From Ruegeria sp. HKCCD4315 (lineage in GTDB: Bacteria > Pseudomonadota > Alphaproteobacteria > Rhodobacterales > Rhodobacteraceae), in assembly GCF_013112245.1 (NCBI RefSeq), contig NZ_WVRN01000001.1, forward strand, positions 3,537,501 to 3,601,500: 64,000 bases of DNA. Direction: 5' to 3'. A model generated the notes under the pieces. That model had not been told where the DNA came from. It was given only the letters and a program-made list of their open reading frames with translations, and searched no databases. The translations under genes were made by a program, and so were the position numbers. How positions within the stretch are numbered: the stretch's first letter is position 1; the number at the start of each line of letters is the position of its first letter. This document shows, piece by piece, positions 11,785 through 21,499 of this stretch.

Positions 11785-12083
11785 ATTTCAATTTTGGACC
11801 AGCAGAATGTCTGTGTGTTTCCCGGACAGGCATTGGTCTTTATGCACCAAAGATCGTCCTGTTCTGCGTCTTTTCACTGGTCGAGACTGATCTGTTGATG
11901 AAAAAAGTATAAACAAATCGGCCTAATTGGCCGCACAGTATCCGATTTTTAGACAAAAATCACGAATACAGTGAACTTGACGGATGGGTTGCGGGTCCAT
12001 GGGGCGAAAGCAGGTTGAAGCGGCGCTTGCCGCGCGCCATCCTGAGGGCCAGTTGTCATTCGGATTCCAGGCCGGAGTTTCGC
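11785..12083. other. intergenic region upstream of the multidomain thiol gene
   Basis: No gene is supported here. Two inverted repeats stand out: CGGCC/GGCCG around TAATT (11919-11933) and GATTTTT/AAAAATC (11944-11961). They lie in AT-rich sequence that could hold the leftward promoter of the multidomain gene. No clear -35/-10 pair or T-tract terminator was found. Confidence 0.4.
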
Positions 12084-13661
12084 TTAATCGAGGAACAGAT
12101 AGTCTAGTCGCATTACGGCGCTGGCCTTTTCCTGACTCACACCAAGAAACCCGGCGATGACAGCCTCGTTTTCGCTGCGCGAGGCCGTTTCACGCAGGCG
12201 CAGATAATTCTCAAGCCCGGCCGCCCGGATTTGTTGTGATTCATAGTTCAGATCATTGCGCAGCGTTGGCACCAGTTGTGCCACGTTTTCTGCAGGGCTG
12301 TTTTCTCCGGCCAGCCCGACCCGGCGCGCATGGCCGATCAGATAGTCGTCCGAATACTCGCATTCGATCTCGAGCACATGGGTTTTGGCCTGATCGCCGC
12401 AGAAATCCTCAAGCACGTCAAGATTGGCGGGGTCGAGGCACAGAACAAGTTGATCCGACCCGAAACTGTCAAACAACATTCTCACCACGGCCCGTCTGTG
12501 GCGCGAGCGTTTTGCAAGGCTCGTTTCTATCCCGCCCAGATCGGGCATCTGTGTCTCTTCTTCGTTGAACAGGTACTCGACACAGGGGATATCGGTTTCG
12601 GATGCGATCTGATCAACCAGTCGCTTGGCGACGTGCCATTTCTTGCAGACGATGACGAAAAGCTCGCGCTCGGGGCCCAACGCGCGACCGGCTTCCCAGA
12701 AACGTTGTCCAAATCGGCGGCCAATGCGCCCGCGTCCGGTCAGAAACGCAAACAGGTTGCGCCCTTCGTTCGAGACCGGAAACTCAATCCCTTCACTAGC
12801 ATAAAGCGACCCCAGGCGATCTTTTAGCTCGTGTGCTTCGGGGCTGATCTTTCGGGCAAACAGATAGTCCTGACCCAAAAGCATGTCATAGTGATCGTTG
12901 TAGAAAGTGACCGGCATTCCGTAGTCTGAAAACATCAGGAAGGTTGGTGTGCGGTTTTCGATCTCACCCTTCGGTATCAGATGGCGGACCAATGTCTGAA
13001 AGAAGGTCTCGTCCGGGATCCAGGTGGTTGAGAAAAACCGGATCACGTCTCGTCGCTGGCGCAAAAAGTCCAGGATCTTCTCAACGGTGCGGCGGCGCAG
13101 GCACCACCATTGGCTGCCGATCATAATCTGCAGGTCTTCGGGAATACCCCGGGTCAGACCAAAACGTTTCTGCATCTCGTAGGCGGAGTAAAACAGTTTG
13201 GGCTGCGTGCGTTCATTGAAATGATGGCGATAGATCAGACGGTCTTCTTTCATGCCGGTCTTGATCCAGTTGCTTTCAAAGAAATCGTGGCTTTCGATGA
13301 AATCCTTGTCGCGATCATCCAGAAAACGGTGGGTATATTCGGCAGTTTTGATGGCCATGCAATCGCCAGACAGCATGTAGAAATGCGTGGCGCGGGGGAA
13401 CGCCTCGACCGCGGCCTTCAAGGCGTTCAGTGTGGCGTGCACCAGTGACCACTCTCCCCACCCGCATTTGATGCGCTTTGCAGCGAAAGTCACATTGGGG
13501 TTTTCGCGCAGCGCGCTACGGATCTGGTCATACGCAGCAGCACTTGCACGTGCATCAAAGTGGATCGCCATGCAATCGCCCGCAGCGGTCAGCTGTTCGG
13601 CCTGCGCGATGATGGCCTCGGGGTCCTTGTGGCACAGCAATATGTAGGCAATCTTTGCCAT
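12084..13661 (-). CDS. Core-2/I-branching (GT14-like) glycosyltransferase with C-terminal extension
   Basis: The 525-residue protein begins MAKIAYILLCHKDP, the usual opening of bacterial beta-1,6-N-acetylglucosaminyltransferase-like proteins. The N-terminal 280 residues carry family features: FYMLSGDCMAIK, FIESHDFF and a late WIPDETFFQTL block. The C-terminal 240 residues (FVIVCKKWHVAKRLVD onward) form a separate domain commonly fused to this enzyme in Rhodobacteraceae. The frame extends upstream to 13799, but the ATG at 13661 fits the family start; the ribosome site is weak. A sulfotransferase gene diverges 143 bp away, which suggests synthesis of a sulfated surface glycan. Donor and acceptor are unknown. 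Confidence 0.75.
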   Translation of the reverse strand: MAKIAYILLCHKDPEAIIAQAEQLTAAGDCMAIHFDARASAAAYDQIRSALRENPNVTFAAKRIKCGWGEWSLVHATLNALKAAVEAFPRATHFYMLSGDCMAIKTAEYTHRFLDDRDKDFIESHDFFESNWIKTGMKEDRLIYRHHFNERTQPKLFYSAYEMQKRFGLTRGIPEDLQIMIGSQWWCLRRRTVEKILDFLRQRRDVIRFFSTTWIPDETFFQTLVRHLIPKGEIENRTPTFLMFSDYGMPVTFYNDHYDMLLGQDYLFARKISPEAHELKDRLGSLYASEGIEFPVSNEGRNLFAFLTGRGRIGRRFGQRFWEAGRALGPERELFVIVCKKWHVAKRLVDQIASETDIPCVEYLFNEEETQMPDLGGIETSLAKRSRHRRAVVRMLFDSFGSDQLVLCLDPANLDVLEDFCGDQAKTHVLEIECEYSDDYLIGHARRVGLAGENSPAENVAQLVPTLRNDLNYESQQIRAAGLENYLRLRETASRSENEAVIAGFLGVSQEKASAVMRLDYLFLD

Positions 13662-13804
13662 TGAGATCAGGTAATTTCCGTTTCTGCCCGGTTTCAACCG
13701 TGATACTGAGGATGCGCGATTGAATAAACAGAATAATTTTGGTTCTTTATTACCAAACGCTGGCGTATCGGATCGAGACCTGACCAGCGAAGGAGGCACA
13801 GCAG

Positions 13805-14623
13805 ATGGGGTTTCCCGGTACCTGGATGACCGAGAGTGAAAGCATGGTGTACCGTGTGGTGCCCAAATGTGCGTGCTCGACCATTGGCCAGATCATGTAT
13901 TATTCGGATCACGGTCAGTTTTTTGATGGCGACATCCATGATGCCAAGGACGGTATGCACAAATGGGCTTTTGACCAGAGTCAGGGCCTGATCACCAATA
14001 ACGTGCGCAGCCACGCCTCATATTCATTTACCTGCGTGCGCAACCCCTATACCCGCATCCTAAGTTCGTTCTTTGACAAGATCTGCGGCATCCAGCGCAA
14101 CGGCAAGCGATACCGGGGCAATCTGGTGCCGACGCTGATCTACAACTACGGGATCGAAGTTGGCGGAGATGACGGCAAGGGCGAATTCGATCAAATCGCC
14201 AGCTTCCGCCGGTTCCTGCTGTTTGCGCGCGACACGATCCGCTGGCGGCGTCCGATGGACCCGGACATTCACTGGTCAGCCATGTCGGGTCATGTGTCGA
14301 CCTTCATCGTGAATGGCGGGCGTTACGATCGGATTTTCTGGACCGAAGCGTTCAACGACGGGATGCAGGGTGTTCTGGATCATGTCGAATTGAAGCACCC
14401 CGTTGCATTGGCCGAGATTCCGCGATTCAACGAATCCGAAGGCCACGGCCCCAAACGTGCCCATCCGGTCGAGGATTACTTTGACGATCTGTCGATGCAT
14501 CTGGTCTACGAAATCTACAAACAGGATTTTGAGCTGTTCAAATACGATTTCGAAAACCCGGCCAACAAGATGCCGATCGGCGAAATCGATCTGGATGAAA
14601 TTCACGCCAAACTGGGTGATTGA
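13805..14623 (+). CDS. sulfotransferase family 2 protein
   Basis: The 272-residue cytoplasmic enzyme should transfer sulfate from PAPS. The 5'-phosphosulfate loop is VPKCACST (19-26), where the second Cys replaces the more usual Gly/Asn, and the 3'-phosphate motif is RNPYTRILSSFFDK (79-92). Both are typical of carbohydrate sulfotransferases of the Sulfotransfer_2 group. GGAGGCACAGCAG precedes the ATG. It is transcribed away from the GT14-like glycosyltransferase, which is its probable partner in building a sulfated polysaccharide. The acceptor is not visible. Confidence 0.8.
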   Translation: MGFPGTWMTESESMVYRVVPKCACSTIGQIMYYSDHGQFFDGDIHDAKDGMHKWAFDQSQGLITNNVRSHASYSFTCVRNPYTRILSSFFDKICGIQRNGKRYRGNLVPTLIYNYGIEVGGDDGKGEFDQIASFRRFLLFARDTIRWRRPMDPDIHWSAMSGHVSTFIVNGGRYDRIFWTEAFNDGMQGVLDHVELKHPVALAEIPRFNESEGHGPKRAHPVEDYFDDLSMHLVYEIYKQDFELFKYDFENPANKMPIGEIDLDEIHAKLGD

Positions 14624-14690
14624 GGGCGGGGCGCTCCCTCTTACAGTTTCTGGCGAAATTTTTCCAAAGGATAGACTTGGAAGGGTCGGT

Positions 14691-14719
14691 TAACGGCCAG
14701 CCGAAAAGACTGGCCGTTA
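14691..14719. terminator. 10-bp inverted repeat between convergent genes
   Basis: TAACGGCCAG and CTGGCCGTTA form a perfect stem with a 9-nt loop between the convergent sulfotransferase and ilvD genes. Neither strand has a strong T run after it, so a bidirectional terminator is plausible but not proven. Confidence 0.5.
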
Positions 14720-14724
14720 CAAGA

Positions 14725-16557
14725 TCAAAGCTGGCGCACGGCCCCTTTTGCCGCGCTGGTGGTCAGCTTGGCATAGGCTTTCAGTGCGGTAGAGACCTTG
14801 CGTTTGCGCGGCGCGGCAGGTTCCCAGCCTTTGGCGTCTTGCTCCTGGCGGCGCTCAGCCAGTTCTTCATCAGACACGGCCAGATGGATCGAGCGGTTGG
14901 GGATGTCGATCTCAATTGTATCGCCGTTCTTGACCAGTCCGATTTCACCACCTTCGGCCGCCTCGGGTGAGACGTGGCCAATTGAAAGGCCCGAAGTACC
15001 GCCCGAGAAACGTCCATCAGTGAGAAGGGCGCAGGCTTTGCCCAGACCTTTGGATTTCAGATACGAGGTTGGGTAGAGCATTTCTTGCATCCCCGGACCG
15101 CCACGCGGTCCTTCGTAACGGATGACAACCACGTCGCCCTCTTTCACCTTGCCGGTCAGGATATCACTGACGGCCTGATCTTGGCTTTCGCAGACATAGG
15201 CAGAGCCGGTGAACTTCAGGATGTTTTCATCAACGCCAGCCGTTTTCACGATACAGCCGTCGCGGGCGATGTTTCCGAACAGAACCGCAAGGCCACCATC
15301 CTGGCTGAAAGCGTGTTCCTTCGACCGGATCACGCCGCCTTCGCGGTCAGTATCCAGTTCTTTGTACCGGTTCGACTGGCTGAATGCCTGCGTTGTGCGC
15401 ACACCGCCGGGGGCAGCTTTGAACAGCTCTTGCGCCTTGGGGTTGTTGGCGATCTTGATGTCCCAGTTGGCAATCGCCTCGCCCATCGTGGCGGAGTGCA
15501 CGGTGCTGCAGTCTTCGTGCAGCAGACCCGCGCGGCTGAGTTCGCCAAGGATCGAGAAGATGCCGCCTGCGCGGTGGACGTCTTCCATATGAACGTTCTC
15601 GGTATTCGGCGCGACCTTGCACAGGCACGGTACGCGACGGCTAAGGCGGTCCATGTGGGTCATGGTGAAATCCACCTCGCCCTCATGTGCGATGGCCAGA
15701 AGGTGCAGCACCGTGTTGGTCGACCCACCCATGGCAATGTCGAGGCTCATGGCGTTCTCAAACGCGTCAAAGGTTGCGATTTCACGCGGCAAGAAGCCTT
15801 TTTCGTCCAGATCATAGTGCCGTTTGGTTATCTCAACGATACGGCGACCCGCTTCCAGGAACAGCTCTTTGCGGTCGGCATGTGTTGCCAGTGTCGAACC
15901 GTTGCCCGGTAAGGCCAGGCCCAGCGCTTCGGCCAGACAGTTCATCGAGTTGGCAGTGAACATCCCCGAGCACGACCCACAGGTCGGGCAGGCGTTTTCT
16001 TCGATGTGCTGAACCTGCTCGTCGGTGAATTTGTCATCCGCGGCGGCGACCATTGCGTCCACAAGATCGATTTTCTTGGCATCCAGATCGGCGATGTCGA
16101 TCTTGCCCGCCTCCATTGGACCGCCAGACACAAAGATCGCCGGAATGTTCAGTCGCATGGCGGCCATCAACATCCCCGGAGTGATCTTGTCACAGTTCGA
16201 AATGCAGACCATCGCGTCAGCACAATGCGCGTTGACCATGTATTCCACTGAATCCGCGATCACCTCACGCGAGGGCAGCGAGTACAGCATTCCATCGTGG
16301 CCCATGGCGATGCCGTCATCCACCGCGATGGTGTTGAATTCTTTTGCAACACCACCTGCGGCTTCGACCTCGCGCGCCACCATCTGTCCCAGATCTTTCA
16401 GGTGCACGTGGCCGGGCACAAACTGTGTGAACGAGTTGACGATTGCGATGATCGGCTTGCCGAAGTCATCATCGCCCATGCCTGTGGCACGCCACAATCC
16501 GCGGGCACCGGCCATGTTGCGGCCATGGGTAGAGGTTCTGGATCGGTACAATGGCAT
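14725..16557 (-). CDS. ilvD: dihydroxy-acid dehydratase
   Basis: The 610-residue enzyme of branched-chain amino acid synthesis converts 2,3-dihydroxy acids to 2-keto acids. Cysteines for the Fe-S cluster are visible in [11 protein letters not shown] and [19 protein letters not shown], and [14 protein letters not shown] is the C-terminal family signature. It begins [20 protein letters not shown], the normal start; an in-frame upstream extension crosses the operator and is not expected to be translated. It lies divergently from an XRE-cupin regulator with a strong palindromic site between them. A second IlvD/Edd paralogue is at 27.7-29.5 kb. Confidence 0.95.
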   Translation of the reverse strand: MPLYRSRTSTHGRNMAGARGLWRATGMGDDDFGKPIIAIVNSFTQFVPGHVHLKDLGQMVAREVEAAGGVAKEFNTIAVDDGIAMGHDGMLYSLPSREVIADSVEYMVNAHCADAMVCISNCDKITPGMLMAAMRLNIPAIFVSGGPMEAGKIDIADLDAKKIDLVDAMVAAADDKFTDEQVQHIEENACPTCGSCSGMFTANSMNCLAEALGLALPGNGSTLATHADRKELFLEAGRRIVEITKRHYDLDEKGFLPREIATFDAFENAMSLDIAMGGSTNTVLHLLAIAHEGEVDFTMTHMDRLSRRVPCLCKVAPNTENVHMEDVHRAGGIFSILGELSRAGLLHEDCSTVHSATMGEAIANWDIKIANNPKAQELFKAAPGGVRTTQAFSQSNRYKELDTDREGGVIRSKEHAFSQDGGLAVLFGNIARDGCIVKTAGVDENILKFTGSAYVCESQDQAVSDILTGKVKEGDVVVIRYEGPRGGPGMQEMLYPTSYLKSKGLGKACALLTDGRFSGGTSGLSIGHVSPEAAEGGEIGLVKNGDTIEIDIPNRSIHLAVSDEELAERRQEQDAKGWEPAAPRKRKVSTALKAYAKLTTSAAKGAVRQL

Positions 16558-16601
16558 GATGCTGTTTTCCCTATTTCCTCGGGTTGCATGTCTTTGGGTT
16601 C

Positions 16602-16642
16602 GTACGTTATAGCGCACGTAGCACATGTGCGTTATAACGTAC
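16602..16642. promoter_or_regulatory. large inverted repeat, probable operator for the XRE-cupin regulator and ilvD
   Basis: A 41-bp element has arms that match at 14 of 15 bases (TACGTTATAGCGCAC against the complement of GTGCGTTATAACGTA). Each arm contains its own near-palindrome: CGTTATAGCG (16605-16614) and CGTTATAACG (16630-16639), 25 bp apart. It lies between the divergent starts of ilvD (16557) and the regulator (16666), as expected for two dimers of an HTH repressor controlling both genes. Confidence 0.75.
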
Positions 16643-16665
16643 AAGAGGATTCGCGGGGCGCAGAA

Positions 16666-17229
16666 ATGGATGCTGATGACATTACCCTAAGGCTGCGAGA
16701 TGTGCGGTCGGCATCAGGTCTGAGCCTGTCAAAAGCGGCTGAGCTGACCGGCGTCAGCAAAGCCATGCTGGGTCAGATCGAGCGTGGCGAATCCAGCCCG
16801 ACAATCGCCACGCTGTGGAAGATCGCCAAAGGCTTTCAGGTGCCGCTGAGTGCGTTGATCGATACGGCCAAGGGCGATCCGTCGGTTTTTCAGACCGTCA
16901 CCTTTCCCGGCAGTATCGAAGTCAAGATCGTCTTCCCTTTCGATCCTGCGCTGAGGGCCGAGACGTTTCACGTCAGTCTGACCCCGAACCAAAGTCACGA
17001 GTCACCGGCGCACGCAACGGGCGTGACGGAAGAAGTTTTTGTTCTTGATGGGTCCCTCGACATATTGCGCGACGGAAATTGGGTACCCTTGCAAGCAGGG
17101 CAGGGCTTGCGATTTGCCGCTGATCTGCCGCATGGCTATCGCGCGGGTCCGCAGGGGGCAATTTTTCTAAACATGCACCATTACGCCCAACACACCGAGT
17201 ATTCACAGACGACCAAGACAGAGTCATGA
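16666..17229 (+). CDS. XRE-family HTH regulator with C-terminal cupin
   Basis: The 187-residue protein has an XRE helix-turn-helix (about 6-60; [27 protein letters not shown]) and a cupin fold (about 105-175; [16 protein letters not shown]). Such regulators are repressors or activators of amino-acid or amine metabolism whose cupin may bind a small ligand. The chosen ATG has AGAGGAT upstream; longer in-frame readings run through ilvD and are not credible. The paired palindromes just upstream suggest autoregulation and control of ilvD. Its stop overlaps the next start (ATGA). Confidence 0.88.
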   Translation: MDADDITLRLRDVRSASGLSLSKAAELTGVSKAMLGQIERGESSPTIATLWKIAKGFQVPLSALIDTAKGDPSVFQTVTFPGSIEVKIVFPFDPALRAETFHVSLTPNQSHESPAHATGVTEEVFVLDGSLDILRDGNWVPLQAGQGLRFAADLPHGYRAGPQGAIFLNMHHYAQHTEYSQTTKTES

Positions 17230-17495
17230 CCGCATTTTTCGACAGCCTCACCATCGTTGACGCCATCGGCTCGTTCGGAGCCCTTATTGTGGTTGCAGCC
17301 TATTTCGCGACGCAAATGCGGATGATGAACTCTGACGATCTGGCCTTTCCGGTCGTCAACCTGCTGGGGTCGGTGCTGATCGTCTATTCCCTGCTTGAGA
17401 ATTTCAATCTGGCCTCGATGCTGATCGAAGGGTTTTGGATATTGATCAGTATCATCGGCATCATTCAGCACTTCCGTTTGCGCCGGGCGCGATAA
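17226..17495 (+). CDS. small membrane protein (CBU_0592-like)
   Basis: The 89-residue product has three hydrophobic segments (about 10-28, 40-57, 64-82) and ends RLRRAR in the cytoplasm. The NLLGSVLIVYSLLE block resembles the CBU_0592-like membrane domain. Function is unknown. The start codon overlaps the stop of the XRE-cupin gene by 4 nt, so the two are translationally coupled. Confidence 0.7.
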   Translation: MTAFFDSLTIVDAIGSFGALIVVAAYFATQMRMMNSDDLAFPVVNLLGSVLIVYSLLENFNLASMLIEGFWILISIIGIIQHFRLRRAR

Positions 17496-17588
17496 ATCAA
17501 GCGGGTATCAGGCGCTAGCGCTATCCAGACTTGAACCTAAAAGACGCGGGGTATAGGGAAAATCCAAGCTCGCTTAGGGGAGGCTTTG

Positions 17589-18443
17589 ATGCAGGACGAT
17601 CCAAAAACCCTCGTTTCGACCGAATGGTTGGCCGCGCATATGAAAGACCCGGATCTGCGGATTCTGGATGGGTCTTGGTATCTGCCTGCGCAGAACCGCG
17701 ATGCCAAAGCCGAATACGATGCCGGCCACATCCCCGGAGCGCGGTTCTTCGATATTGACGAAATCTCGGATCACCGATCAGAGCTGCCGCATATGGCTCC
17801 TCCGGTCGAGAAATTCATGTCGCGCCTGCGGGCGATGGGCGTGGGCGATGGTCATCAGGTTGTCGTCTATGACGGCGCTGGGCTGATGTCAGCAGCACGT
17901 GTCTGGTGGTTGTTCCGTCTGATGGGTCAGGACAACATCGCGGTTCTGGATGGTGGATTGCCCAAGTGGCAAGCCGAAGGTCGCGAGATCGAGGATCTGC
18001 CGCCGGTCATCCGTGATCGTCACATGACGGTGCGCGTTCAAAACCAGCTTGTCCGGGACGTCACGCAGGTTTCCGCTGCAGCCAAGCTGGCCGATCATGA
18101 GATCATCGATGCCCGCTCTGCCGGTCGGTTTACAGGCGCGGAAGCCGAGCCGCGCGAAGGATTGCGTTCGGGCCATATCCCCGGGTCCCGCAATGTCCCG
18201 TTCGGCCAGTTGCTCAATACAGATGGCACAATGAAATCGCCCGAAGACTGCCGTGCCATTTTCGAGGCCGCGGGCGTCGACCTGTCCAAACCTGCGATTA
18301 CCTCGTGCGGATCGGGCGTCACGGCTGCGATTCTGAGCCTTGCGCTTGAACGTATGGGCAAGAAAGACCACTCGCTTTATGACGGCTCCTGGGCTGAATG
18401 GGGTGCCTTCCCAACCCTGCCCGTCGCAACCGGAGAGAACTGA
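17589..18443 (+). CDS. sseA: 3-mercaptopyruvate sulfurtransferase
   Basis: The 284-residue enzyme has two rhodanese domains. The first ends with an inactive site; the second carries CGSGVTA, the mercaptopyruvate-type active loop (rhodaneses proper have a CRxGx[R/T]-type loop). It transfers sulfur from 3-mercaptopyruvate to thiol acceptors. The ATG follows AGGGGAGGC. It overlaps the next gene by one base (TGATG); that gene encodes an aminotransferase, which could supply the keto acid by transaminating cysteine, though this coupling is inference. Confidence 0.9.
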   Translation: MQDDPKTLVSTEWLAAHMKDPDLRILDGSWYLPAQNRDAKAEYDAGHIPGARFFDIDEISDHRSELPHMAPPVEKFMSRLRAMGVGDGHQVVVYDGAGLMSAARVWWLFRLMGQDNIAVLDGGLPKWQAEGREIEDLPPVIRDRHMTVRVQNQLVRDVTQVSAAAKLADHEIIDARSAGRFTGAEAEPREGLRSGHIPGSRNVPFGQLLNTDGTMKSPEDCRAIFEAAGVDLSKPAITSCGSGVTAAILSLALERMGKKDHSLYDGSWAEWGAFPTLPVATGEN

Positions 18444-19627
18444 TGTTCGAGAACCTCAAGCCGCAGCCTGCCGACAAGATTCTGGCCTTGATGCAGATGT
18501 ACCGCGAAGACCCGCGCGATCAGAAGATTGATCTGGGTGTTGGCGTCTACAAGAATGCCGAGGGCGTGACCCCGGTGATGCGCGCGGTGAAAGCTGCTGA
18601 GCAGCGCATTTTGGAAGAACAGGAAACCAAAGCCTATACCGGCCTTGCAGGGGATCCGGCCTATGCCGATGTGATGATCGGGCTGATTCTGGGCACCTCG
18701 GTTCCGCGTGCCAACATTGCCGCTGTGGCGACACCCGGCGGCACGGGTGCCTGCCGTCAGGCGTTCGAGATGATCCGTATGGCGAACCCTTCGGCGCGTG
18801 TGTTTGTGTCGAACCCGACCTGGCCGAACCACCTGTCGATCCTGAACTATCTGGGGATGGAGACTGTTCAATACCGGTATTTCGATGGCGAAACCCGTGG
18901 CGTTGATTTCGACGGGATGATGGCCGACCTGAAAACCGCCAAAGCGGGTGACGTGGTTCTGTTGCATGGCTGCTGTCACAACCCGACCGGTGCCAACCTG
19001 AACATGGTGCAATGGCAAGATGTTGTGAACCTGATCAACGAGCTTGGCCTCGTTGCGATGATCGACATTGCTTACCAAGGCTTTGGTGACGGGCTGGAAG
19101 GAGACGCACAAGCGGCGCGTCTGGTTGCGTCTTCGATCAAACAATGCCTGATTGCTGCGTCTTGCTCGAAGAACTTCGGTGTCTACCGTGAACGCACTGG
19201 TTTGCTGATGGCCATCAGTGCCGATGCAGGTCAAACCGCCCTGAATCAGGGGACGCTGGCGTTTCTGAACCGTCAGAACTATTCCTTCCCGCCGGATCAT
19301 GGCGCACGGGTGGTGACGACGATCCTGATGGATGACGCGTTGCGGGCTGACTGGGCCACCGAGCTGGAAGAGATCCGTTTGTCCATGCTGGGTCTGCGCC
19401 AGCAATTGGCAGACGAGCTGCAACGCCTGAGCGGATCCGACCGTTTCGGTTTCATCGCCCAGCACCGGGGCATGTTCTCACGCTTGGGAGCTGCACCGGA
19501 ATTGGTCGAAAAACTGCGCGCTGATCACGGTATCTACATGGTAGGCGACAGCCGCCTGAACATCGCTGGCCTAAACGCGACTACGGTGCCGATTCTGGCG
19601 AAGGCGATTATCGACGTCGGCGTTTGA
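18443..19627 (+). CDS. aromatic/aspartate-type aminotransferase (class I, PLP)
   Basis: The 394-residue PLP enzyme is of the aspartate/aromatic aminotransferase subgroup. It has the N-terminal DKILALMQMY, the CHNPTG motif (177-183), D208 for the pyridine nitrogen, Lys243 in SKNFGVYRERTG for the Schiff base, and a C-terminal RLNIAGLN with the carboxylate-binding Arg. Its length is normal. It overlaps sseA by one base and is followed by a strong terminator. TyrB and AspC activities cannot be told apart from sequence alone. Confidence 0.9.
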   Translation: MFENLKPQPADKILALMQMYREDPRDQKIDLGVGVYKNAEGVTPVMRAVKAAEQRILEEQETKAYTGLAGDPAYADVMIGLILGTSVPRANIAAVATPGGTGACRQAFEMIRMANPSARVFVSNPTWPNHLSILNYLGMETVQYRYFDGETRGVDFDGMMADLKTAKAGDVVLLHGCCHNPTGANLNMVQWQDVVNLINELGLVAMIDIAYQGFGDGLEGDAQAARLVASSIKQCLIAASCSKNFGVYRERTGLLMAISADAGQTALNQGTLAFLNRQNYSFPPDHGARVVTTILMDDALRADWATELEEIRLSMLGLRQQLADELQRLSGSDRFGFIAQHRGMFSRLGAAPELVEKLRADHGIYMVGDSRLNIAGLNATTVPILAKAIIDVGV

Positions 19628-19652
19628 TCTCAATAACATTCTAAAAAAAGAA

Positions 19653-19680
19653 AACCCGGGCGCGAACGCCCGGGTTTTTT
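19653..19680. terminator. bidirectional intrinsic terminator
   Basis: AACCCGGGCG and CGCCCGGGTT form a perfect stem with a CGAA loop. Six T follow on the + strand, and an A-rich run (19643-19654) lies on the left, giving a T run for the leftward amtB transcript as well. Confidence 0.93.
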
Positions 19681-19697
19681 GTTGATTTAATAAGATC

Positions 19698-21008
19698 TTA
19701 GCCCTTCGAGAACTCAGGATAGGCTTCCATACCCAGTTCCGCCATGTCCAGACCATTGATCTCGTCTTCTTCGCTGACGCGAATGCCAACGGTGGCTTTC
19801 AGGATCGACCACAGGATCAGAGCGGCGACGAAGGTGAAGACACCGTAAGCCACGATACCGGTCAGCTGTGTGATCAGGCTGGCTTCTCCGTAGAAGATGA
19901 CGGCGATGGTACCCCAGATGCCTGCGAACAGGTGAACCGGGATCGCGCCGACAACGTCGTCGATCTTGAACTTGTCCAGCATCGGAACCGCGAAGACCAC
20001 GATGATACCGCCCACAGCACCGATCCAAAGCGCGCCGAACAGGGTCGGGGCCAGAGGTTCAGCGGTGATCGACACCAGACCGGCCAGCGCGCCGTTCAGC
20101 ACCATGGTCAGGTCAGGTTTCTTGTACAGGACCTGTGTCATGATCAGGGCTGCGACAGCACCGGATGCGGCGGCCATGTTGGTGTTGGCGAAGATGCGCG
20201 ATACGTCGGTTACGTCACCCACGGTGCCCATCGCCAGCTGCGAGCCGCCGTTGAAACCGAACCAACCCAGCCACAGGATGAAGGTACCCAAGGTCGCCAG
20301 CGCCAGATTTGAACCGGGCATCGGGTGAACTTTGCCGTCCTTGTACTTGCCGATACGTGGCCCAAGGATCAGACAGCCAGCCAGAGCGGCCCAGCCACCG
20401 ACCGAGTGTACAACGGTCGAACCGGCGAAGTCGGAAAAGCCCATGGCGTCCAGCCAGCCGCCGCCCCATTTCCACGACCCCGAGATCGGGTACAGGATAC
20501 CGGTCAGCACGACGACGAAGATCAGGAAGGGCCACAGCTTGATACGTTCAGCCACGGCACCCGACACGATCGACGCGGTTGCCGCCACAAAGACCAACTG
20601 GAAGAAGAAGTCCGAGCCGATCGAGGCGTAGTCCAGAGCTGCCTGAGCAGGGTCAACGCCAACCGGATCAAGCACGGTTGGGCCGCCAATGGCAAAGAAA
20701 CCATTGAAGTCGCCCGGATACATCGTGTTGAAGCCAACCAGCCAGTACATGATCGCGGCAATGGAAAACAGCGCGATGTTCTTGATCATCTGCATGGCGA
20801 CGTTCTTGGACCGCACAAGGCCGCCTTCCAGCATGGCAAAGCCTGCAGCCATGAAGAAAACCAGAAAGCCCGCCATCAGGAACAGCAGAGTGGTAAAGAT
20901 ATACTGGGTGTGCAGCGCAGCCTCGCCTTCAGCGGCTTCTTGCGCCAGACCCATCTGCGGCAGCACGACAAGCGCAGCGGCAGGGATGAGAGATTTCATC
21001 AGGTTCAT
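19698..21008 (-). CDS. amtB: ammonium transporter
   Basis: The 436-residue inner-membrane channel has an N-terminal signal-like segment (MNLMKSLIPAAALVVLPQMG) and about eleven TM helices. Family features include FFMAAGFAMLEGGLVRSKN near the start and the GGWAALAGCLILGPR region. AGGAAGTAAA precedes the ATG. An in-frame extension upstream overlaps glnK and is a shadow. It lies 34 bp behind glnK, the standard glnK-amtB operon in which GlnK blocks the channel when nitrogen is plentiful. Confidence 0.96.
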   Translation of the reverse strand: MNLMKSLIPAAALVVLPQMGLAQEAAEGEAALHTQYIFTTLLFLMAGFLVFFMAAGFAMLEGGLVRSKNVAMQMIKNIALFSIAAIMYWLVGFNTMYPGDFNGFFAIGGPTVLDPVGVDPAQAALDYASIGSDFFFQLVFVAATASIVSGAVAERIKLWPFLIFVVVLTGILYPISGSWKWGGGWLDAMGFSDFAGSTVVHSVGGWAALAGCLILGPRIGKYKDGKVHPMPGSNLALATLGTFILWLGWFGFNGGSQLAMGTVGDVTDVSRIFANTNMAAASGAVAALIMTQVLYKKPDLTMVLNGALAGLVSITAEPLAPTLFGALWIGAVGGIIVVFAVPMLDKFKIDDVVGAIPVHLFAGIWGTIAVIFYGEASLITQLTGIVAYGVFTFVAALILWSILKATVGIRVSEEDEINGLDMAELGMEAYPEFSKG

Positions 21009-21042
21009 TTTACTTCCTCGAATGAGTGTGGAGTGGCCGCGC

Positions 21043-21381
21043 TTACAGCGCTTCCTCGTTGGTTTCCCCGGTTCGTACGCGCAGGGCCTGCTCGACATCG
21101 AGGACGAAAATCTTGCCGTCACCGATTTTCCCGGTTTTGGCGGTGTTGGTGATGGTCTCGACGATCTGGTCGGCCATTGTTGCCGGCACCACGATCTCGA
21201 GCTTGATCTTGGGCACAAAGTTCACGGCGTATTCGGCCCCACGGTAGATTTCGGTGTGACCGGACTGTGAGCCGAAGCCCTTGATTTCGGTCACCATCAT
21301 GCCGCGCACGCCAGCTTGGGTCAGTGCCTCGCGCACCTCCTCCAGCTTGAACGGCTTGATTGTCGCAATGATCAGTTTCAC
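21043..21381 (-). CDS. glnK: nitrogen regulatory protein P-II
   Basis: The 112-residue trimeric signal protein carries the T-loop with Tyr51 (RGAEYAVNFVPK), the uridylylation site, and the ATP/2-oxoglutarate-binding GKIGDGKIFV block. It starts at GTG (21381) behind GGGGAAAGA; longer readings are not PII-like. It is first in the operon with amtB. Nitrogen control through NtrC is expected, but no well-spaced sigma-54 promoter was found (see rejected items). Confidence 0.96.
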   Translation of the reverse strand: MKLIIATIKPFKLEEVREALTQAGVRGMMVTEIKGFGSQSGHTEIYRGAEYAVNFVPKIKLEIVVPATMADQIVETITNTAKTGKIGDGKIFVLDVEQALRVRTGETNEEAL

Positions 21382-21499
21382 GTCTTTCCCCTCTGATTGT
21401 CCGGCGGGACCGGTTTGTTTGCACCTGCAGAAAAAAAGCGTGAGAGAGTGGTGTAAGAAACGGTGACGGGTCGTAATTGCGCAGCAAAATGGCGCGATG

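Noticed and set aside
16297..16665. N-terminal extension of the XRE-cupin gene to an ATG at 16297.
   Set aside because: The extra 123 codons lie opposite ilvD and across the operator; the HTH begins only after 16666, which has its own ribosome site.
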